From Luzula sylvatica (lineage: Eukaryota > Streptophyta > Magnoliopsida > Poales > Juncaceae): a DNA stretch of 64,000 bases. The stretch lies in NCBI GenBank assembly GCA_946800325.1, contig OX326961.1:5930655-5994654 (forward strand), given 5' to 3'. The position numbers were made by a program, and so were the translations under genes. The first letter of the stretch is position 1, and every line of letters starts with the position of its first letter. Shown one piece after another: positions 46,601-61,990 of this stretch. The notes below the pieces were generated by a model. That model made no database searches and had not been told where the DNA came from. It worked only from the letters and a program-made list of their open reading frames with translations.

Positions 46601-49600
46601 TAACGGCATTACCCTTTTCTCTAGTTTGTTGTTATCTGCATTTTACAATTAATTGGTTAAATGAAGAATAACTTTTATCCTGAAATTATACGCCTGAAAT
46701 TCATTGGAGGCGGTCTCTCCTCCTTCATTTCTTCGTGCAAAATAGGTCGTTTTCAACTCGCAAAATCATGCCATAATCATCGTATTTAATAATTCGTGAC
46801 TAAATTACAATAAACTGTATTTTCTATAAATTCGGGTTAAAAAGACCAAATCTTCCAAATGCAGTCGCGTGGCTGCATTTCTCTCGTCGAGTCGAGCGAT
46901 TTTGATATAAAGATCGTTCCATTCGATGAAAAAAAGGTTGAGAAAGTTACGAGGGTTTTAACATAACGGCATTACCATTTTCTCTAGTTTTTTGATATCT
47001 GTATTTTACAATTAATTGGTTAAATAAAGAATAACTTTTATCCTTAAATTATACGCCTGAAATTCACTGGAGGCGGTCTCTCCTCCTTCATTTCTTCACG
47101 CAAAATAGGTCGTTTCCGACTAGCAAAATCATGCCATAATCATCGTATTTAATAATTCATGACTAAATTACAATAAACTATATTTTCTGTTAATTCGGAT
47201 TAAAAAGACTAAATCTTCCAAATCCAGTCACGTGGCCGCATTTGTCTCGTCGAGTCGAGCGATTTTGATATAAAGATCGTGCCATTTGATGAAAAAAATG
47301 ATGAGAAAGTTACGAGGGTTTTAACATAACGGCATTATCATTTTCTCTAGTTTATTGTTATCTGTATTTAACAATTAATTGGTTAAATAAAGAATAACTT
47401 TTAACCTTAAATGATACGCCTGAAATTCACTGGAGGCGGTCTCTCCCCTTTCTTTTCATCGTGCAAAATAGGTCATTTTCAACTCGCAAAATCATGCCAC
47501 AATCATCGTATTTAATAATTCATCACTAAATTAGAATAAACTGTATTTTCTGTTATTTCGGGTTAAAAAGATCAAATCTCTCAAATCCTGATGAGAGGCT
47601 GCATTCCTCGCGTCGAGGCGAGCGATTTTGATATAACAATCGTGCCATTTGGTGAAAGTATGAGATAATTACAAGGGTTTTAACATAACGACATTACACT
47701 TTTCTCTAGTTTATTGTTATCTGTATTTTACAATTAATTGGTTAAATAAAGAATAACTTTTATCCTTAAATTAAACGCCTGAAATTCACTGGAGGCGGTC
47801 TCTCTTCCTTCATTTCTTCGCGCAAAATATGTCGTTTTCGACTCGCAAAATCATGCCATAATCATCGTATTTAATAATTCATGACTAAATTACAATAAAC
47901 AGTATTTTCTGTTAATTCGGGTTAAAAAGACCAAATCTTACAAATCCAGTCGCGTGGCTGCATTTCTCTCGTCGAGTCGAGCGATTTTGAAATAAAGATC
48001 GTGCCATTTGATGAAAAAAAAGGATGAGAAAGTTACGAGGGTTTTAACATAACGGCATTATCATATTCTGTAGTTTATTGTTATCTGTATTTTACAATTA
48101 AATGGTTAAATAAAGAATAACTTTTAATCTTAAATTATACGCCTGAAATTCACTGGAGACGGTCTCTCCTCCTTAATTTCTTCACGCAAAATAGGTCGTT
48201 TTCAACTCGCAAAATCCTGCCATAATCATTGTATTTAAAAATTCATGACTAAATTACAATAAACTATATTTTCTGTTAATTCGGGTTATAAAGACCAAAT
48301 CTCCCAAATCCAGTCGTGTGGCTGCATTTCTCTCGTCGAGGCGAGCGATTTTGATATAAAAATCATGCCATTTGGTGAAAGTATGAGAAAGTTACAAGGG
48401 TTTTAACATAACGGCAATACTATTTTCTCTAGTTTATTGTTAGCTGCATTTTACAATTAATATGTTAAATAAAGAAAAACTATTATCCTTAAATTATACG
48501 CCTGAAATTCACGGGAGGCGGTCTCTCCTCCTTCATTTCTTCACGCAAAATAGGTCGTTTCCGACTCGCAAAATCATGTCATAATCATCGTATTTAATAA
48601 TTGATGACTAAATTACAATAAACTGTATTTTCTATTAATTCGGATTAAAAACACTAAATCTTCCAAATCCAGTGACGTGGCCGCATTTCTCTCCTCGAGT
48701 CGAGCGATTTCGATATAAAGATCGTGCCATTTGATGAAAAAAAGGATGAGAAAGTTACGAGAGTTTTAACATAACGGCATTATCATTTTCTCTAGTTTAT
48801 TGTTATCTATATTTAACAATTAATTGGTTAAATAAAGAATAACTTTTAACCTTAAATTATACACTTGAAATTCACTGGAGGCGGTCTCTCCTCCTTCTTT
48901 TCTTCGTGCAAAATAGATCATTTTCAACTCAAAAAATCATGCCACAATCATCGTATTTGATAATTCATGACTAAATTAGAATAAACTGTATTTTATGTTA
49001 ATTCGGGTTAAAAAGATCGAATCTCTCAAATCCTGTCGAGAGGCTGCATTCCTCGCGTCGAGGCGAGCGATTTTGATATAAAAATCGTGCCATTTTGTGA
49101 AAGTATGAGAAAGTTACAAGGGTTTTAACATAACGGCATGACCCTTTTCTCTAGTTTGTTGTTATCTGCATTTTACAATTAATTGGTTAAATGAAGAATA
49201 ACTTTTATCCTTAAATTATATGCCTGAAATTCATTGGAGGCGGTCTCTCCTCCTTCATTTCTTCGCGCAAAATAGGTCGTTTTCAACTCGCAAAATCATG
49301 CCATAATCATCGTATTTAATAATTCGTGACTAAATTACAATAAACTGTCTTTTCTATAAATTCGGGTTAAAAAGACCAAATCTTCCAAATCCAGTCGCGT
49401 GGCTGCATTTCTCTAGTCGAGTCGAGCGATTTTGATATAAAGATCGTTCCATTCGCTGAAAAAAAAGATGAGAAAGTTACGAGGGTTTTAACATAACGGC
49501 ATTATTATTTTCTCTAGTTTATTGTTATCTGTATTTAACAATTAATTGGTTAAATAAAGAATAGCTTTTAACCTTAAATTATACACCTGAAATTCACTGG

Positions 49601-52579
49601 AGGCGGTCTCTCCTCCTTCTTTTCTTCGTGCAAAATAGGTCATTTTCAACTCGCAAAATCATGCCACAATCATCGTATTTGATAATTCATGACTAAATTA
49701 GAATAAACTGTATTTTCTGTTAATTCGGGTTAAAAAGATCGAATCTCCCAAATCCTGTCGAGAGGCTGCATTCCTCGCGTCGAGGCGAGCGATTTTGATA
49801 TAAAAATCGTGCAATTTTGTGAAAGTATGAGAAAGTTACAAGGGTTTTAACATAACGGCATTATCCTTTTCTCTAGTTTGTTGTTATCTGCTTTTTACAA
49901 TTAATTGGTTAAATGAAGAATAATTTTTGTCCTTAAATTATACGCCTGAAATTCATTGGAGGCGGTCTCTCCTCCTTCATTTCTTCGCGCAAAATAGGTC
50001 GTTTTCAACTCGCAAAATCATGCCATAATCATCGTATTTAATAATTCGTGACTAAATTACAATAAACTGTCTTTTCTATAAATTCGGGTTAAAAAGACCA
50101 AATCTTCCAAATCCAGTCGCGTGGCTGCATTTCTCTAGTCGAGTCGAGCGATTTTGATATAAAGATCGTTCCATTCGCTGAAAAAAAAGATGAGAAAGTT
50201 ACGAGGGTTTTAACATAACGACATTACCATTTTCACTAGTTATTTGTTATCTGTATTTTTGCAATTAATTGGTTAAATAAAGAATAACTTTTATCCTTAA
50301 ATTATACGCCTGAAATTCACTGGAGGCGGTCTCTCCTCCTTCATTTCTTCACGCAAAATACGTCGTTTTCGACTCGCAAAATCATGCCATAATCATCGTA
50401 TTTAATAATTCATGACTAAATTACAATAAATTGTATTTTCTGTTAATTCAGATTAAAAAGACTAAATCTTCCAAAACCAGTCACATGGCCGCATTTCTTT
50501 CGTCGAGTCGAGCGATTTTGATATAAAGATCGTGCCAATTGATGAAAAAAAGGATGAGAAAGTTACGAGAGTTTTAACATAACGGCATTATCATTTTCTC
50601 TAGTTTATTGTTATCTGTATTTAACAATTAATTGCTTAAATAAAGAAAAACTTTTATCCTTAAATTATACGCCTGAAATTCACGGGAGGCGGTCTCTCCT
50701 CCTTCATTTCTTCGCGCAAAATTGGTCGTTTTCAACTCGCAAATTCTGCCATAATCATTGTAATTAATAATTCATGACTAAATTACAATAAACTGTATTT
50801 TTTGTTAATTCGAATTAAAAAGACTAAATCTTCTAAATCCAGTCACGTGGCCGCATTTCTCTCGTCGAGTCGAGCGATTTTGATATAAAGATCGTGTCAT
50901 TTGATGAAAAAAAGGATGAGAAAGTTACGAGGGTTTTAACATAATGGCATTATCATGTTCTCTAGTTTATTGTTATCTGTATTTAACAATTAATTGGTTA
51001 AATAAAGAATAACTTTTAACCTTAAATTATACGCCTGAAATTCACAGGTGGCGGTCTCTCCTCCTTCATTTCTTCGTGCAAAATAGGTCATTTTCAACTC
51101 GCAAAATTATGCCACAATCATCGTATTTGATAATTCATGACTAAATTAGAATAAACTGTATTTCTGTTAATTCGGTTTAAAAAGATCGAATCTCCCAAAA
51201 CCAGTCGCGTGGCTGCATTTCTCTAGTCGAGTCGAGCGATTTTGATATAAAGATCGTTCCATTCGATGAAAAAAAGGATGAGAAAGTTACGAGGGTATTA
51301 ACATAACGGCATTACCATTTTCTCTAGTTTATTGTTATCTGTATTTTACAATTAATTGGTTAAATAAAGAATAACTTTTATCCTTAAATTATACGCCTGA
51401 AATTCACTGGAGGCGGTCTCACCTCCTTCATTTCTTCACGCAAAATACGACGTTTTCGATTCGAAAAATCATGCCATAATCATCGTATTTAATACTTCAT
51501 GACTAAATTACAATAAACTGTATTTTCTGTTAATTCGGATTAAAAAGACTAAATCTTCCAAATCCAGTCACGTGGCCGCATTTCTCTCGTCGAGTCGAGC
51601 GATTTTGATATAAAGATCGTGCCAATTGATGAAAAAAAGAATAAGAAAGTTACGAGGGTTTTAACTTAACGGCATTATCATTTTCTCTAGTTTATTGTTA
51701 TCTGTATTTAACAATTAATTACTTAAATAAAGAAAAACTTTTATCCTTAAATTATACGCCTGAAATCACGGGAGGCGGTCTCTCCTCCTTCATTTCTTCG
51801 CGCAAAATTGGTCATTTTCAACTCGCAAAATCCTGCCATAATCATTGTATTTAATAATTCATGACTAAATTACAATAAACTGTATTTTCTGTTAATTAGG
51901 GTTAAAAAGACCAAATCTCCCAAATCCAGTCGCGGGGCTGCATTTCTCTCGTCGAGACTAGCGATTTTGATACAAAGATCGTGCCATTCGATGAAAAAAA
52001 GGATAAGAAAGTTACGAGGGTTTTAACATAACGGCATTACCATTTTCTCTAATTTATTGTTATCTGTATTTCACAATTAATTGGTTAAAAAAAGAATAAC
52101 TTTTATCCATGAATTATACGCCTGAAATTGACGGGAGGCTGTCTCTCCTCCTTCATTTCTTCACGCAAAATAGGTCGTTTTCAACTCGCAAAATCCTGCT
52201 ATAATCATCGTATTTAATAATTCATGACTAAATTACTATAAACTGTATTTTCTGTTAATTAGGGTTAAAAAGACCAAATCTCCCAAATCCAGTCGCGTGG
52301 CTGCATTTCTCTCGTCGAGACGAGCGATTTTGATATAAAGATCGTACCATTCGATGAAAAAAAGGATGAGAAAGTTACGAGGGTTTTAACATTACGGCAT
52401 TACCATTTTCTCTAGTTTACTATTATCTGTATTTTACAATTAATTGGTTAAATAAAGAATAACTTTTATCCTTAAATTATACGCCTGAAATTCACTGGAG
52501 GCGGTCTCTCCTCCTTCATTTCTTCGTGCAAAATAGGTCGTTTTCGACTCGCAAAATCATGCCATAATCATCGTATTTA

Positions 52580-53600
52580 ATAATTTTCTGTTAATTCGGA
52601 TTAAAAAGATTAAATCTTCCAAATCCAGTCGCGTGGCTGCATTTCTCTCGTCGAGTCGAGCGATTTTGATATAAAGATCGTGCCATTTGACGAAAAAAAG
52701 GATGAGAAAGTTACGAGGGTTTTAACATAACGGTATTATCATTTTCTCTAGTTTATTGTTATATGTATTTAACAATTAATTGGTTAAATAAAGAATAACT
52801 TTTATCCTAAAATTATACGCCTGAAATTCACTGGAGGCGGTCTGTCCTCCTTGATTTCTTCACGCAAAATAGGTTGTTTTTAACTCGCAGAATCATGCCA
52901 TAATCATCGTATTTAATAATTCATGACTAAATTACAATAAACCGTATTTTCTGTTAATTCGGGTTAAAAAGACCAAATCTTCCAAATCCAGTCGCGTGGC
53001 TGCATTTCTCTCGTCGAGTCGAGCTATTTTGATATAAAGATCGTGCCGTTTGATGAAAAAAATGATGAGAAAGTTACGAGGGTTTTAACATAATGGCATT
53101 AACATTTTCTCTAGTTTATTGTTATCTGTATTTTACAATTAATTGGTTAAATAAAGAATAACTTTTATCCTTAAATTATACGCTTAAAATTCACTGGAGG
53201 CGGTCTCTCCTCCTTCCTTTCTTCACGCAAAATAGGTCGTTTTCGACCCGCAAAATCATGCCATAATCGTCGTATTTAATAATTCATGACTAAATTACAA
53301 TAAACTGTATTTTCTGTTAATTCGGATTAAAAAGACTAAATCATCCAAATCCAGTCGCGTGGCTGCATTTCTCTCGTCGAGTCGAGCGATTTTGATATAA
53401 AGATCGTGCCATTTGATGAAAAAAAGGATGAGAAAGTTACGAGGGTTTTAACAAAATGGCATTATCATTTTCTCTAGTTTATTATTATCTGTATTTAACA
53501 ATTAATTGGTTAAATAAAGAATAACTTTTAACCTTAAATTATACGCCTGAAATTCACTGGAGGCGGTCTTTCCTGCTTCATTTCTTCGTGCAAAATCATG
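52580..53600. repeat. Satellite units with small internal deletions
   Basis: Near 52585 about 30 bp between TAATT and TTCTG is missing (the CATGACTAAATTACAATAAA part). Near 53595 about 23 bp is missing between two GCAAAAT copies. Both deletions lie between short direct repeats, as replication slippage or single-strand annealing would leave. Confidence 0.85.
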
Positions 53601-56600
53601 CCATAATCATCGTATTTAATAATTCATGACTAAATTATAATAAATTGTATTTTATGTTAATTAGGGTTAAAAAGACCAAATCTCCCAAATCCAGTCGCGT
53701 GGCTGCATTTCTCTCGTCGAGACGAGCGATTTTGATATAAATATCGTGCCATTCGATGAAAAAAAGGATGATAAAGTTACGAGGGTTTTAACATAACGGC
53801 ATTATCATTTTCTCTAGTTTATTGTTATCTGTATTTTACAATTAATTGGTTAAATCAATAATAACTTTTATCCTTAAATTATACGCCTGAAATTCACTGG
53901 AGGCGGTCCCTCATCCGACATTTCTTCACGCAAAATAGGTCGTTTCCGACTCGCAAAATCATGCCATAATCATCGTATTTAATAATTCATGACTAAATTA
54001 CAATAAACTGTATTTTCTGTTAATTCGGATTAAAAAGATTAAATCTTCCAAATTCAGTTGCGTGGCTGCATTTCTCTCGTCGAGTCGAGCGGGTTTGATA
54101 TAAAGATCGTGCCATTTGATGGTAAAAAAAGATGAGAAAGTTACGAGGGTTTTAACATAACGGCATTATCATTTTCTCTAGTTTATTGTTATCTGTATTT
54201 AACAATTAAATGGTTAAATAAAGAATAACGTTTAACCTTAAATTGTACGCCTGAAATTCACTGGAGGCGGTCTCTACTCCTTCATTTCTTCGTGCAAAAG
54301 AGGTCATTTTCAACTCGCAAAATCATGCCACAATCATCGTATTTGATAATTCATGACTAAATTAGAATAATCTGTATTTTCTGTTAATTCGGGTTAAAAA
54401 GATCAAATCTCCCAAATCCTGTCGAGAGGCTGCATTCCTCGCGTCCAGGCGAGCGATTTTGATATAAAAATCGTGCCATTTGGTGAAAGTATGAGAAAGT
54501 TACAAAGGTTTTAACATAACGGCATTACCATTTCCTCTAGTTTATTGTTATCTGCATTTTACAATTAATTGGTTAAATGAAGAATAACTTTTATCCTTAA
54601 ATTATACGCCTGAAATTCACTTGAGGCGGTCTCTCCTCCTTCATTTCTTCGAGCAAAAAAGGTCGTTTTCAACTAGCAAAATCATGCCATAATCATCGTA
54701 TTTAATAATTCATGACTAAATTACAATAAACTGTATTTTCTGTTAATTCGGGTTAAAAAGACCAAATCTTCCAAATCCAGTCGCGTGGCTGCATTTCTCT
54801 CGTCGAGTCGAGCGATTTTGATATAAAGATCGTGCCATTTGATGAAAAAAAGGATGAGAAAGTTACAAGGGTTTTAACATAACGGTATTATCATTTTCTC
54901 TAGTTTATTGTTATCTGTATTTTACAATTAATTGGTTAAATAAAGAATAACTTTTATCCTTAAATTATACGCCTGAAATTCACTGGAGGCGGTCTCTCCT
55001 CCTTCATTTCTTCACGCAAAATAGGTCGTTTTCGACTCGCAAAATCCTGCCATAATCATTGTATTTAATAATTCATGACTAAATTAGAATAAACTGTATT
55101 TTCAGTTAATTCGGGATAAAAAGACCAAATCTCCCAAATCAAGTCGCGTGGCTGCATTTCTCTCGTCGAAACGAGAGATTTTGATATAAAGATCGTGTCA
55201 TTCGATGAAAAAAAGGATGAGAAAGTTACGAGGGTTTCAGCATAACGGCATTACCATTTTCTCTAGTTTATTGTTATCTGTATTTTACAATTAATTGGTT
55301 AAATAAATAATAACTTTTATCCTTAAATTATACGCCTGAAATTCACTGGAGGCGGTCTCTCCTCCTTCATTTATTCACGCAAAATAGGTCGTTTTCAACT
55401 CGCAAAATCATGCCATAATCATCGTATTTAATAATTCATGACTAAATTACAATAAACTATATTTTCTGTTAATTAAGGTAAAAAAGACCAAATCTCCCAA
55501 AGCCAGTCGCGTGGCTGCATTTCTCTCGTCGAGACGAGCGATTTTTATATAAAGATCGTGCCATTCGATGAAAAAAAGGATGATAAAGTTACGAGGGTTT
55601 TAACATAACGGCATTACCATTTTCTCTAGTTTATGGTTATCTGTATTTTACAGTTAATTGGTTAAATCAATAATAACTTTTATCCTTAAATTATACGCCT
55701 GAAATTCACTGGAGGCGGTCTCTTCTCCTTCATTTCTTCACGCAAAATAGGTCGTTTCCGACTCGCAAAATCATGCCATAATCATCGTATTTAATAATTC
55801 ATGACTAAATTACAATAAACTATATTTTCTGTTAATTCGGATTTATAAGATTAAATCTTCCAAATCCAGTTGCGTGGCTGCATTTCTCTCGTCGAGTCGA
55901 GCGGTTTTGATATAAAGATCGTGCCATTTGATGAAAAAAAAAGATGAGAAAGTTATGAGGGATTTAACATAACGGCATTATCATTTTCTCTAGTTTATTG
56001 TTATCTGTATTTAACAATTAAATGCTTAAATAAAGAATAACTTTTAACCTTAAATTATACGCCTGACATTCACTGGAGGCGGTCTCTCCTCCTTCATTTC
56101 TTCGTGCAAAATAGGTCATTTTCAACTCCCAAAATCATGCCACAATCATCGTATTTGATAATTCATGACTAAATTAGAATAAACTGTATTTTCTGTTAAT
56201 TCGGGTTAAAAATATCAAATCTCCCAAATCCTGTCGAGAGGCTGCATTCCTCGCGTCGAGGCGAGCGATTTTGATATAAAGATCGTGCCATTTGATGAAA
56301 AAAAGGATGAGAAAGTTACGAAGGTTTTAACATAACGGCATTACCATTTTCTCTAGTTTATTGTTATCTGCATTTTACAATTAATTGGTTATGTGAAGAA
56401 TAACTTTTATCCTTAAATTATACGCCTGAAATTCACGGGAGGCGGTCTCTCCTCCTTCATTTCTTCACGCAAAATAGGTCGTTTTCGACTCGCAAAATCC
56501 TGCCATAATCATTGTATTTAATAATTCGTGATTAAATTACAATAAACTGTATTTTCTGTTAATTCGGGTTAAAAAGACCAAATCTTCCAAATCCAGTCGC

Positions 56601-56899
56601 GTGGCTGCATTTCTCTCGTCGAGACGAGAGATTTTGATATAAAGATCGTGCCATTCGATGAAAAAAAGGATGAGAAAGTTACGAGGGTTTCAGCACAACG
56701 GCATTACCATTTTCTCTAGTTTATTGTTATCTGTATTTTACAATTAATTGGTTAAATAAAGAATAACTTTTATCCTTAAATTATACGCCTGAAATTGACA
56801 GGAGGCGGTCTCTCCTCCGTCATTTCTGCACGCAAAATAGGTCGTTTTCAACTCGCAAAATCATGCCATAATCATCGTATTTAATAATTCATGACTAAA

Positions 56900-59800
56900 T
56901 TACAATAAACTGTATTTCCTGTTAATTTGGATTAAAATGACTAAATCTTCCAAATCCAGTTGCATGGCCGCATTTCTCTCGTCGAGTCGAGCGGTTTTGA
57001 TATAAAAATCGTGCCATTTGATGAAAAAAAAGATGAGAAAGTTACGAGGGTTTTAACATAATGGCATTATCATTTTCTCTAGTTTATTGTTATCTGTATT
57101 TAATAATTAAATGGTTAAATAAAGAATAACTTTTATCCTTAAATTATACGAATGAAATTCACTTGAGGCGGTCTCTCCTCTTTCATTTCTTCGTGCAAAA
57201 TAGGTCATTTTCAACTCGCAAAATCATGCCACAATCATCGTATTTGATAATTCATGACTAAATTTGAATAAACTTTATTTTCTGTTAATTCGTGTTAAAA
57301 AGATCAAATCTCCCAAATCCTGTCGAGAGGCTGCATTCCTCGCGTCGAGGCGAGCGATTTTGATATAAAAATCGTGCCATTTGGTGAAAGTATGAGAAAG
57401 TTACAAATGTTTTAACATAACGGCATTACTCTTTTCTCAAGTTTATTGTTATCTGCATTTTACAATTAATTGGTTAAATGAAGAATAACTTTTATCCTTT
57501 ATTTGTATGCCTGAAATTCACTGGAGGCGGTCTCTCCTCCTTCATTTCTTCGAGCAAAAAAGGTCGTTTACAACTCGCAAAATCATGCCATAATCATCGT
57601 ATTTAATAATTCATGACTAAATTACAATAAACTGTATTTTCTGTTAATTCGGGTTAAAAAGAACAAATCTTCCAAATCCAGTCGCGTGGCTGCATTTCTC
57701 TCGTCGAGTCGAGCGATTTTGATATAAAGATCGTGCCATTTGATGAAAAAAGGATGAGAAAGTTACGAGGGTTTTAACAAAACGGCATTATCATTTTCTC
57801 TAGTTTATTGTTATCTGTATTTTACAATTAATTGGTTAAATAAAGAATAACTTTTATCCTTAAATTATACACCTGAAATTCACTGGTGGCGGTCTTTCCT
57901 CCTTCATTTCTTCACGCAAAATAGGTCGTTTACTACTCGCAAAATCCTGCCATAATCATTGTAATTAATAATTCATGACTAAATTACAATAAACTGTATT
58001 TTCTTTTAATTCGGGTTAAAAAGACCAAATCTCCCAAATCCAGTCGCGCGGCTGCATTTCTCTCGTTGAGACGAGAGATTTTGATATAAAGATCGTGCCA
58101 TTCGATGAAAAAAAGGATGAGAAAGTTACGAGGGTTTCAGCATAACGGCATTATCATTTTCTCTAGTTTATTGTTATCTGTATTTTACAATTAATTGGTT
58201 AAATAAAGAATAACTTTTATCCTTAAATTATACGCCTGAAATTCACTGGAGGCGGTCTCTCCTCCTTCATTTCTTCACGCAAAATAGGTCGTTTTCGACT
58301 CGCAAAATCCTGACATAATCATTGTATTTAATAATTCATGACTAAATTACAATAAACTGTATTTTCTGTTAATTCGGGTTAAAAAGACCAAATCTCCCAA
58401 ATTAAGTCGCGTGGCTCCATTTCTCTCGTCGAGACGAGAGATTTTGATATAAAGATCGTGCCATTCGATGAAAAAAAGGATGAGAAAGTTACGAGGGTTT
58501 CAGCATAACGGCATTACCATTTTCTCTAGTTTATTGTTATCTGTATTTTACAATTAATTGGTTAAATAAAGAATAACTTTTATCCTCAAATTATACGCCT
58601 GAAATTGACTGGAGGCGGTCTCTCCTCCGTCATTTCTTCACGCAAAATTGGTTGTTTTCAACTCGCAAAATCATGCCATAATCATCGTATTTAATAATTC
58701 ATGACTAAATTACAATAAAATGTATTTCCTGTTAATTTGGATTAAAAAGAATAAATCTTCCAAATCCAGTTGCGTGGCCGCATTTCTCTCGTCGAGTCGA
58801 GCGGTTTTGATATAAAGATCGTGCCATTTGATGAAAAAAAAAAGATTAGAAAGTTACGAGGGTTTTAACATAATGGCATTATCATTTTCTCTAGTTTATT
58901 CTTATATGTATTTAACAATTAAATGGTTAAATAAAGAATAAATTTTATCCTTAAATTATACGCCTGAAATTCACTGGAGGCGGTCTCTCCTCCTTCATTT
59001 CTTCGTGCAAAATAGGTCATTTTCAACTCGCAAAATCATGCCACAATCATCGTATTTGATAATTCATGACTAAATTTGAATAAACTGTATTTTCTGTTAA
59101 TTCGTGTTGAAAAGATCAAATCTCCCAAATCCTGTCGAGAGGCTGCATTCCTCGCATCGAGGCGAGCGATTTTGATATAAAAATCGTGCCATTTGGTGAA
59201 AGTATGAGAAAGTTACAAAGGTTTTAACATAACGGCATTACCCTTTTCTCTAGTTTATTGTTATCTGCATTTTACAATTAATTGGTTAAATGACGAATAA
59301 CTTTCATCCTTTATTTATATGCCTGAAATTCACTGGAGGCGGTCTCTCCTCCTTCATTTCTTCGAGCAAAAAAGGTCGTTTACAACTCGCAAAATCAAGC
59401 CATAATCATCGTATTTAATAATTCATGACTAAATTACAATAAACTGTATTTTCTGTTAATTCGGGTTAAAAAGAACAAATCTTCCAAATCCAGTCGCGTG
59501 GCTGCATTTCTCTCGTCGAGTCGAGCGATTTTGATATAAAGATCGTGCCATTTGATGAAAAAAGGATGAGAAAGTTACGAGGGTTTTAACAAAACGGCAT
59601 TATCATTTTCTCTAGTTTATTGTTATCTGTATTTTACAATTAATTGGTTAAATAAAGAATAACTTTTATCCTTAAATTATACGCCTGAAATTCACTGGTG
59701 GCGGTCTTTCCTCCTTCATTTCTTCACGCAAAATAGGTCGTTTACTACTCGCAAAATCCTGCCATAATCATTGTAATTAATAATTCATGACTAAATTACA

Positions 59801-61990
59801 TTAAACTGTATTTTCTTTTAATTCGGGTTAAAAAGACCAAATCTCCCAAATCCAGTCGCGCGGCTGCATTTCTCTCGTCGAGACGAGAGATTTTGATATA
59901 AAGATCGTGCCATTCGATGAAAAAAAGGATGAGAAAGTTACGAGGGTTTCAGCATAACGGCATTACCATTTTCTCTAGTTTATAGTTATCTGTATTTTAC
60001 AATTAATTGGTTAAATAAAGAATAACTTTTATCCATAAATTATACGCCTGAAATTGACTGGAGGCGGTCTCTCCTCCGTCATATCTTCACGCAAAATAGG
60101 TCGTTTTCAACTCGCAAAATCATGCCATAATCATCGTATTTAATAATTCATGACTATATTACAATAAACTATATTTTCTGTTAATTCGGGTTAAAATGAC
60201 CAAATCTCCCAAATCCAGTCGCGTGGCTGCATTTCTCTCGTCGAGACGAGCGAATTTGATATAAAGATCGTGCCATTCTTTGAAAAATAAGATGAGAAGT
60301 TACGAGGGTTTTAACATAACGGCATTACCATTTTCTCTAGTTTATTGTTATCTGTATTTTACAATTAATTGGTTAAATCAATAATAACTTTTATCCTTAA
60401 ATTATACGCCTGAAATTCACTGGAGGCGGTCTCTCCTCCTTCATTTCTTCACGCAAAATAGGTCGTTTCCGACTCGCAAAATCATGCCATAATCATCGTA
60501 TTTAATAATTCATGACTAAATTACAATAAACTGTATTTTCTGCTAATTCGGATTAAAAAGATTAAATCTTCCAAATCTAGTTGCGTGGCTGCATTTCTCT
60601 CGTCGAGTCGAGCGGTTTTGATATAAAGATCGTGCCATTTGATGAAAAAAAAGATGAGAAAGTTACGAGGGTTTTAACATAACGGCATTATCATTTTCTC
60701 TAGTTTATGGTTATCTGTATTTAACAATTAAATGGTTAAATAAAGAATAACTTTTAACCTTAAATTATACGCCTGAAATGCACTGGAGGCGGTCTCTCCT
60801 CCTTCATTTCTTCGTGCAAAATAGGTCATTTTCAACTCGCAAAATCATGCCACAATCATCGTATTTGATAATTCATGACTAAATTAGAATAAACTGTATT
60901 TTCTCTTAATTCGGGTTAAAAAGATCAAATCTCCCAAATCCTGTCGAGAGGCTGCATTCCTCGCGTCGAGGCGAGCGATTTTGATATAAAAATCGTGCCA
61001 TTTGGTGAAAGTATGAGAAAGTTACAAAGGTTTTAACATAACGGCATTACCATTTTCTCTAGTTTATTGTTATCTGCATTTTACAATTAATTGGTCAAAT
61101 GAAGAATAACTTTTATCCTTAAATTATACGCCTGAAATTCACTGGAGGCGGTCTCTCCTCCTTCATTTCTTCACGCAAAATAGGTCATTTTCGACTCGCA
61201 AAATCCTGCCATAATGATTGTATTTAATAATTCGTGACTAAATTACAATAAACTGTATTTTCTGTTAATTCGGGTTAAAAAGACCAAATCTTCCAAATCC
61301 AGTCGCGTGGCTGCATTTCTCTCGTCGAGTCGAGCGATTTTGATATAAAGATCGTGCCATTTGATGAAAAAAATGATGAGAAAATTACGAGGGTTTTAAC
61401 ATAACGGCATTATCATTTTCTCTAGTTTATTGTTACCTGTATTTTACAATTAATTGGTTAAATAAAGAATAACTTTTATCCATAAATTATACGCCTGAAA
61501 TTCACTGGAGGCGGTCTCTCCTCCTTCATTTCTTCACGCAAAATAGGTCGTTTTCGACTCGCAAAATCCTGCCATAATCATTGTATTTAATAATTCATGA
61601 CTAAATTACAATAAACTGTATTTTCTGTTAATTCGGGTTAAAAAGACCAAATCTCCCAAATCAAGTCGCGTGGCTGCATTTCTCTCGTCGAGACGAGAGA
61701 TTTTGATATAAAGATAGTGCCATTCGATGAAAAAAAGGATGAGAAAGTTACGAGGGTTTCAGCATAACGGCATTACCATTTTCTCTAGTTTATTGTTATC
61801 TGTATTTTACAATTAATTGGTTAAATAAAGAATAACTTTTATCCTTAAATTATACGCCTGAAATTGACAGGAGGCGGTCTCTCCTCCGTCATTTCTGCAC
61901 GCAAAATAGGTCGTTTTCAACTCGCAAAATCATGCCATAATCATCATATTTAATAATTCATGACTAAATTACAATAAACTGTATTTCCTG
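56900..61990. repeat. Higher-order repeats in the satellite (about 1,811 bp = 5 units)
   Basis: The rare variant TGTATTTCCTGTTAATTTGG occurs at 56911, 58721 and 61980, spacings of 1,810 (5 units) and 3,259 (9 units). Other private variants repeat at 1,812 bp: AATTTGAATA 57261/59073, CCTTTATTT 57496/59308, GAACAAATCT 57661/59473, TACTACTCGC 57931/59743. A five-unit block was thus copied as one. Extent beyond these markers is approximate. Confidence 0.85.
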
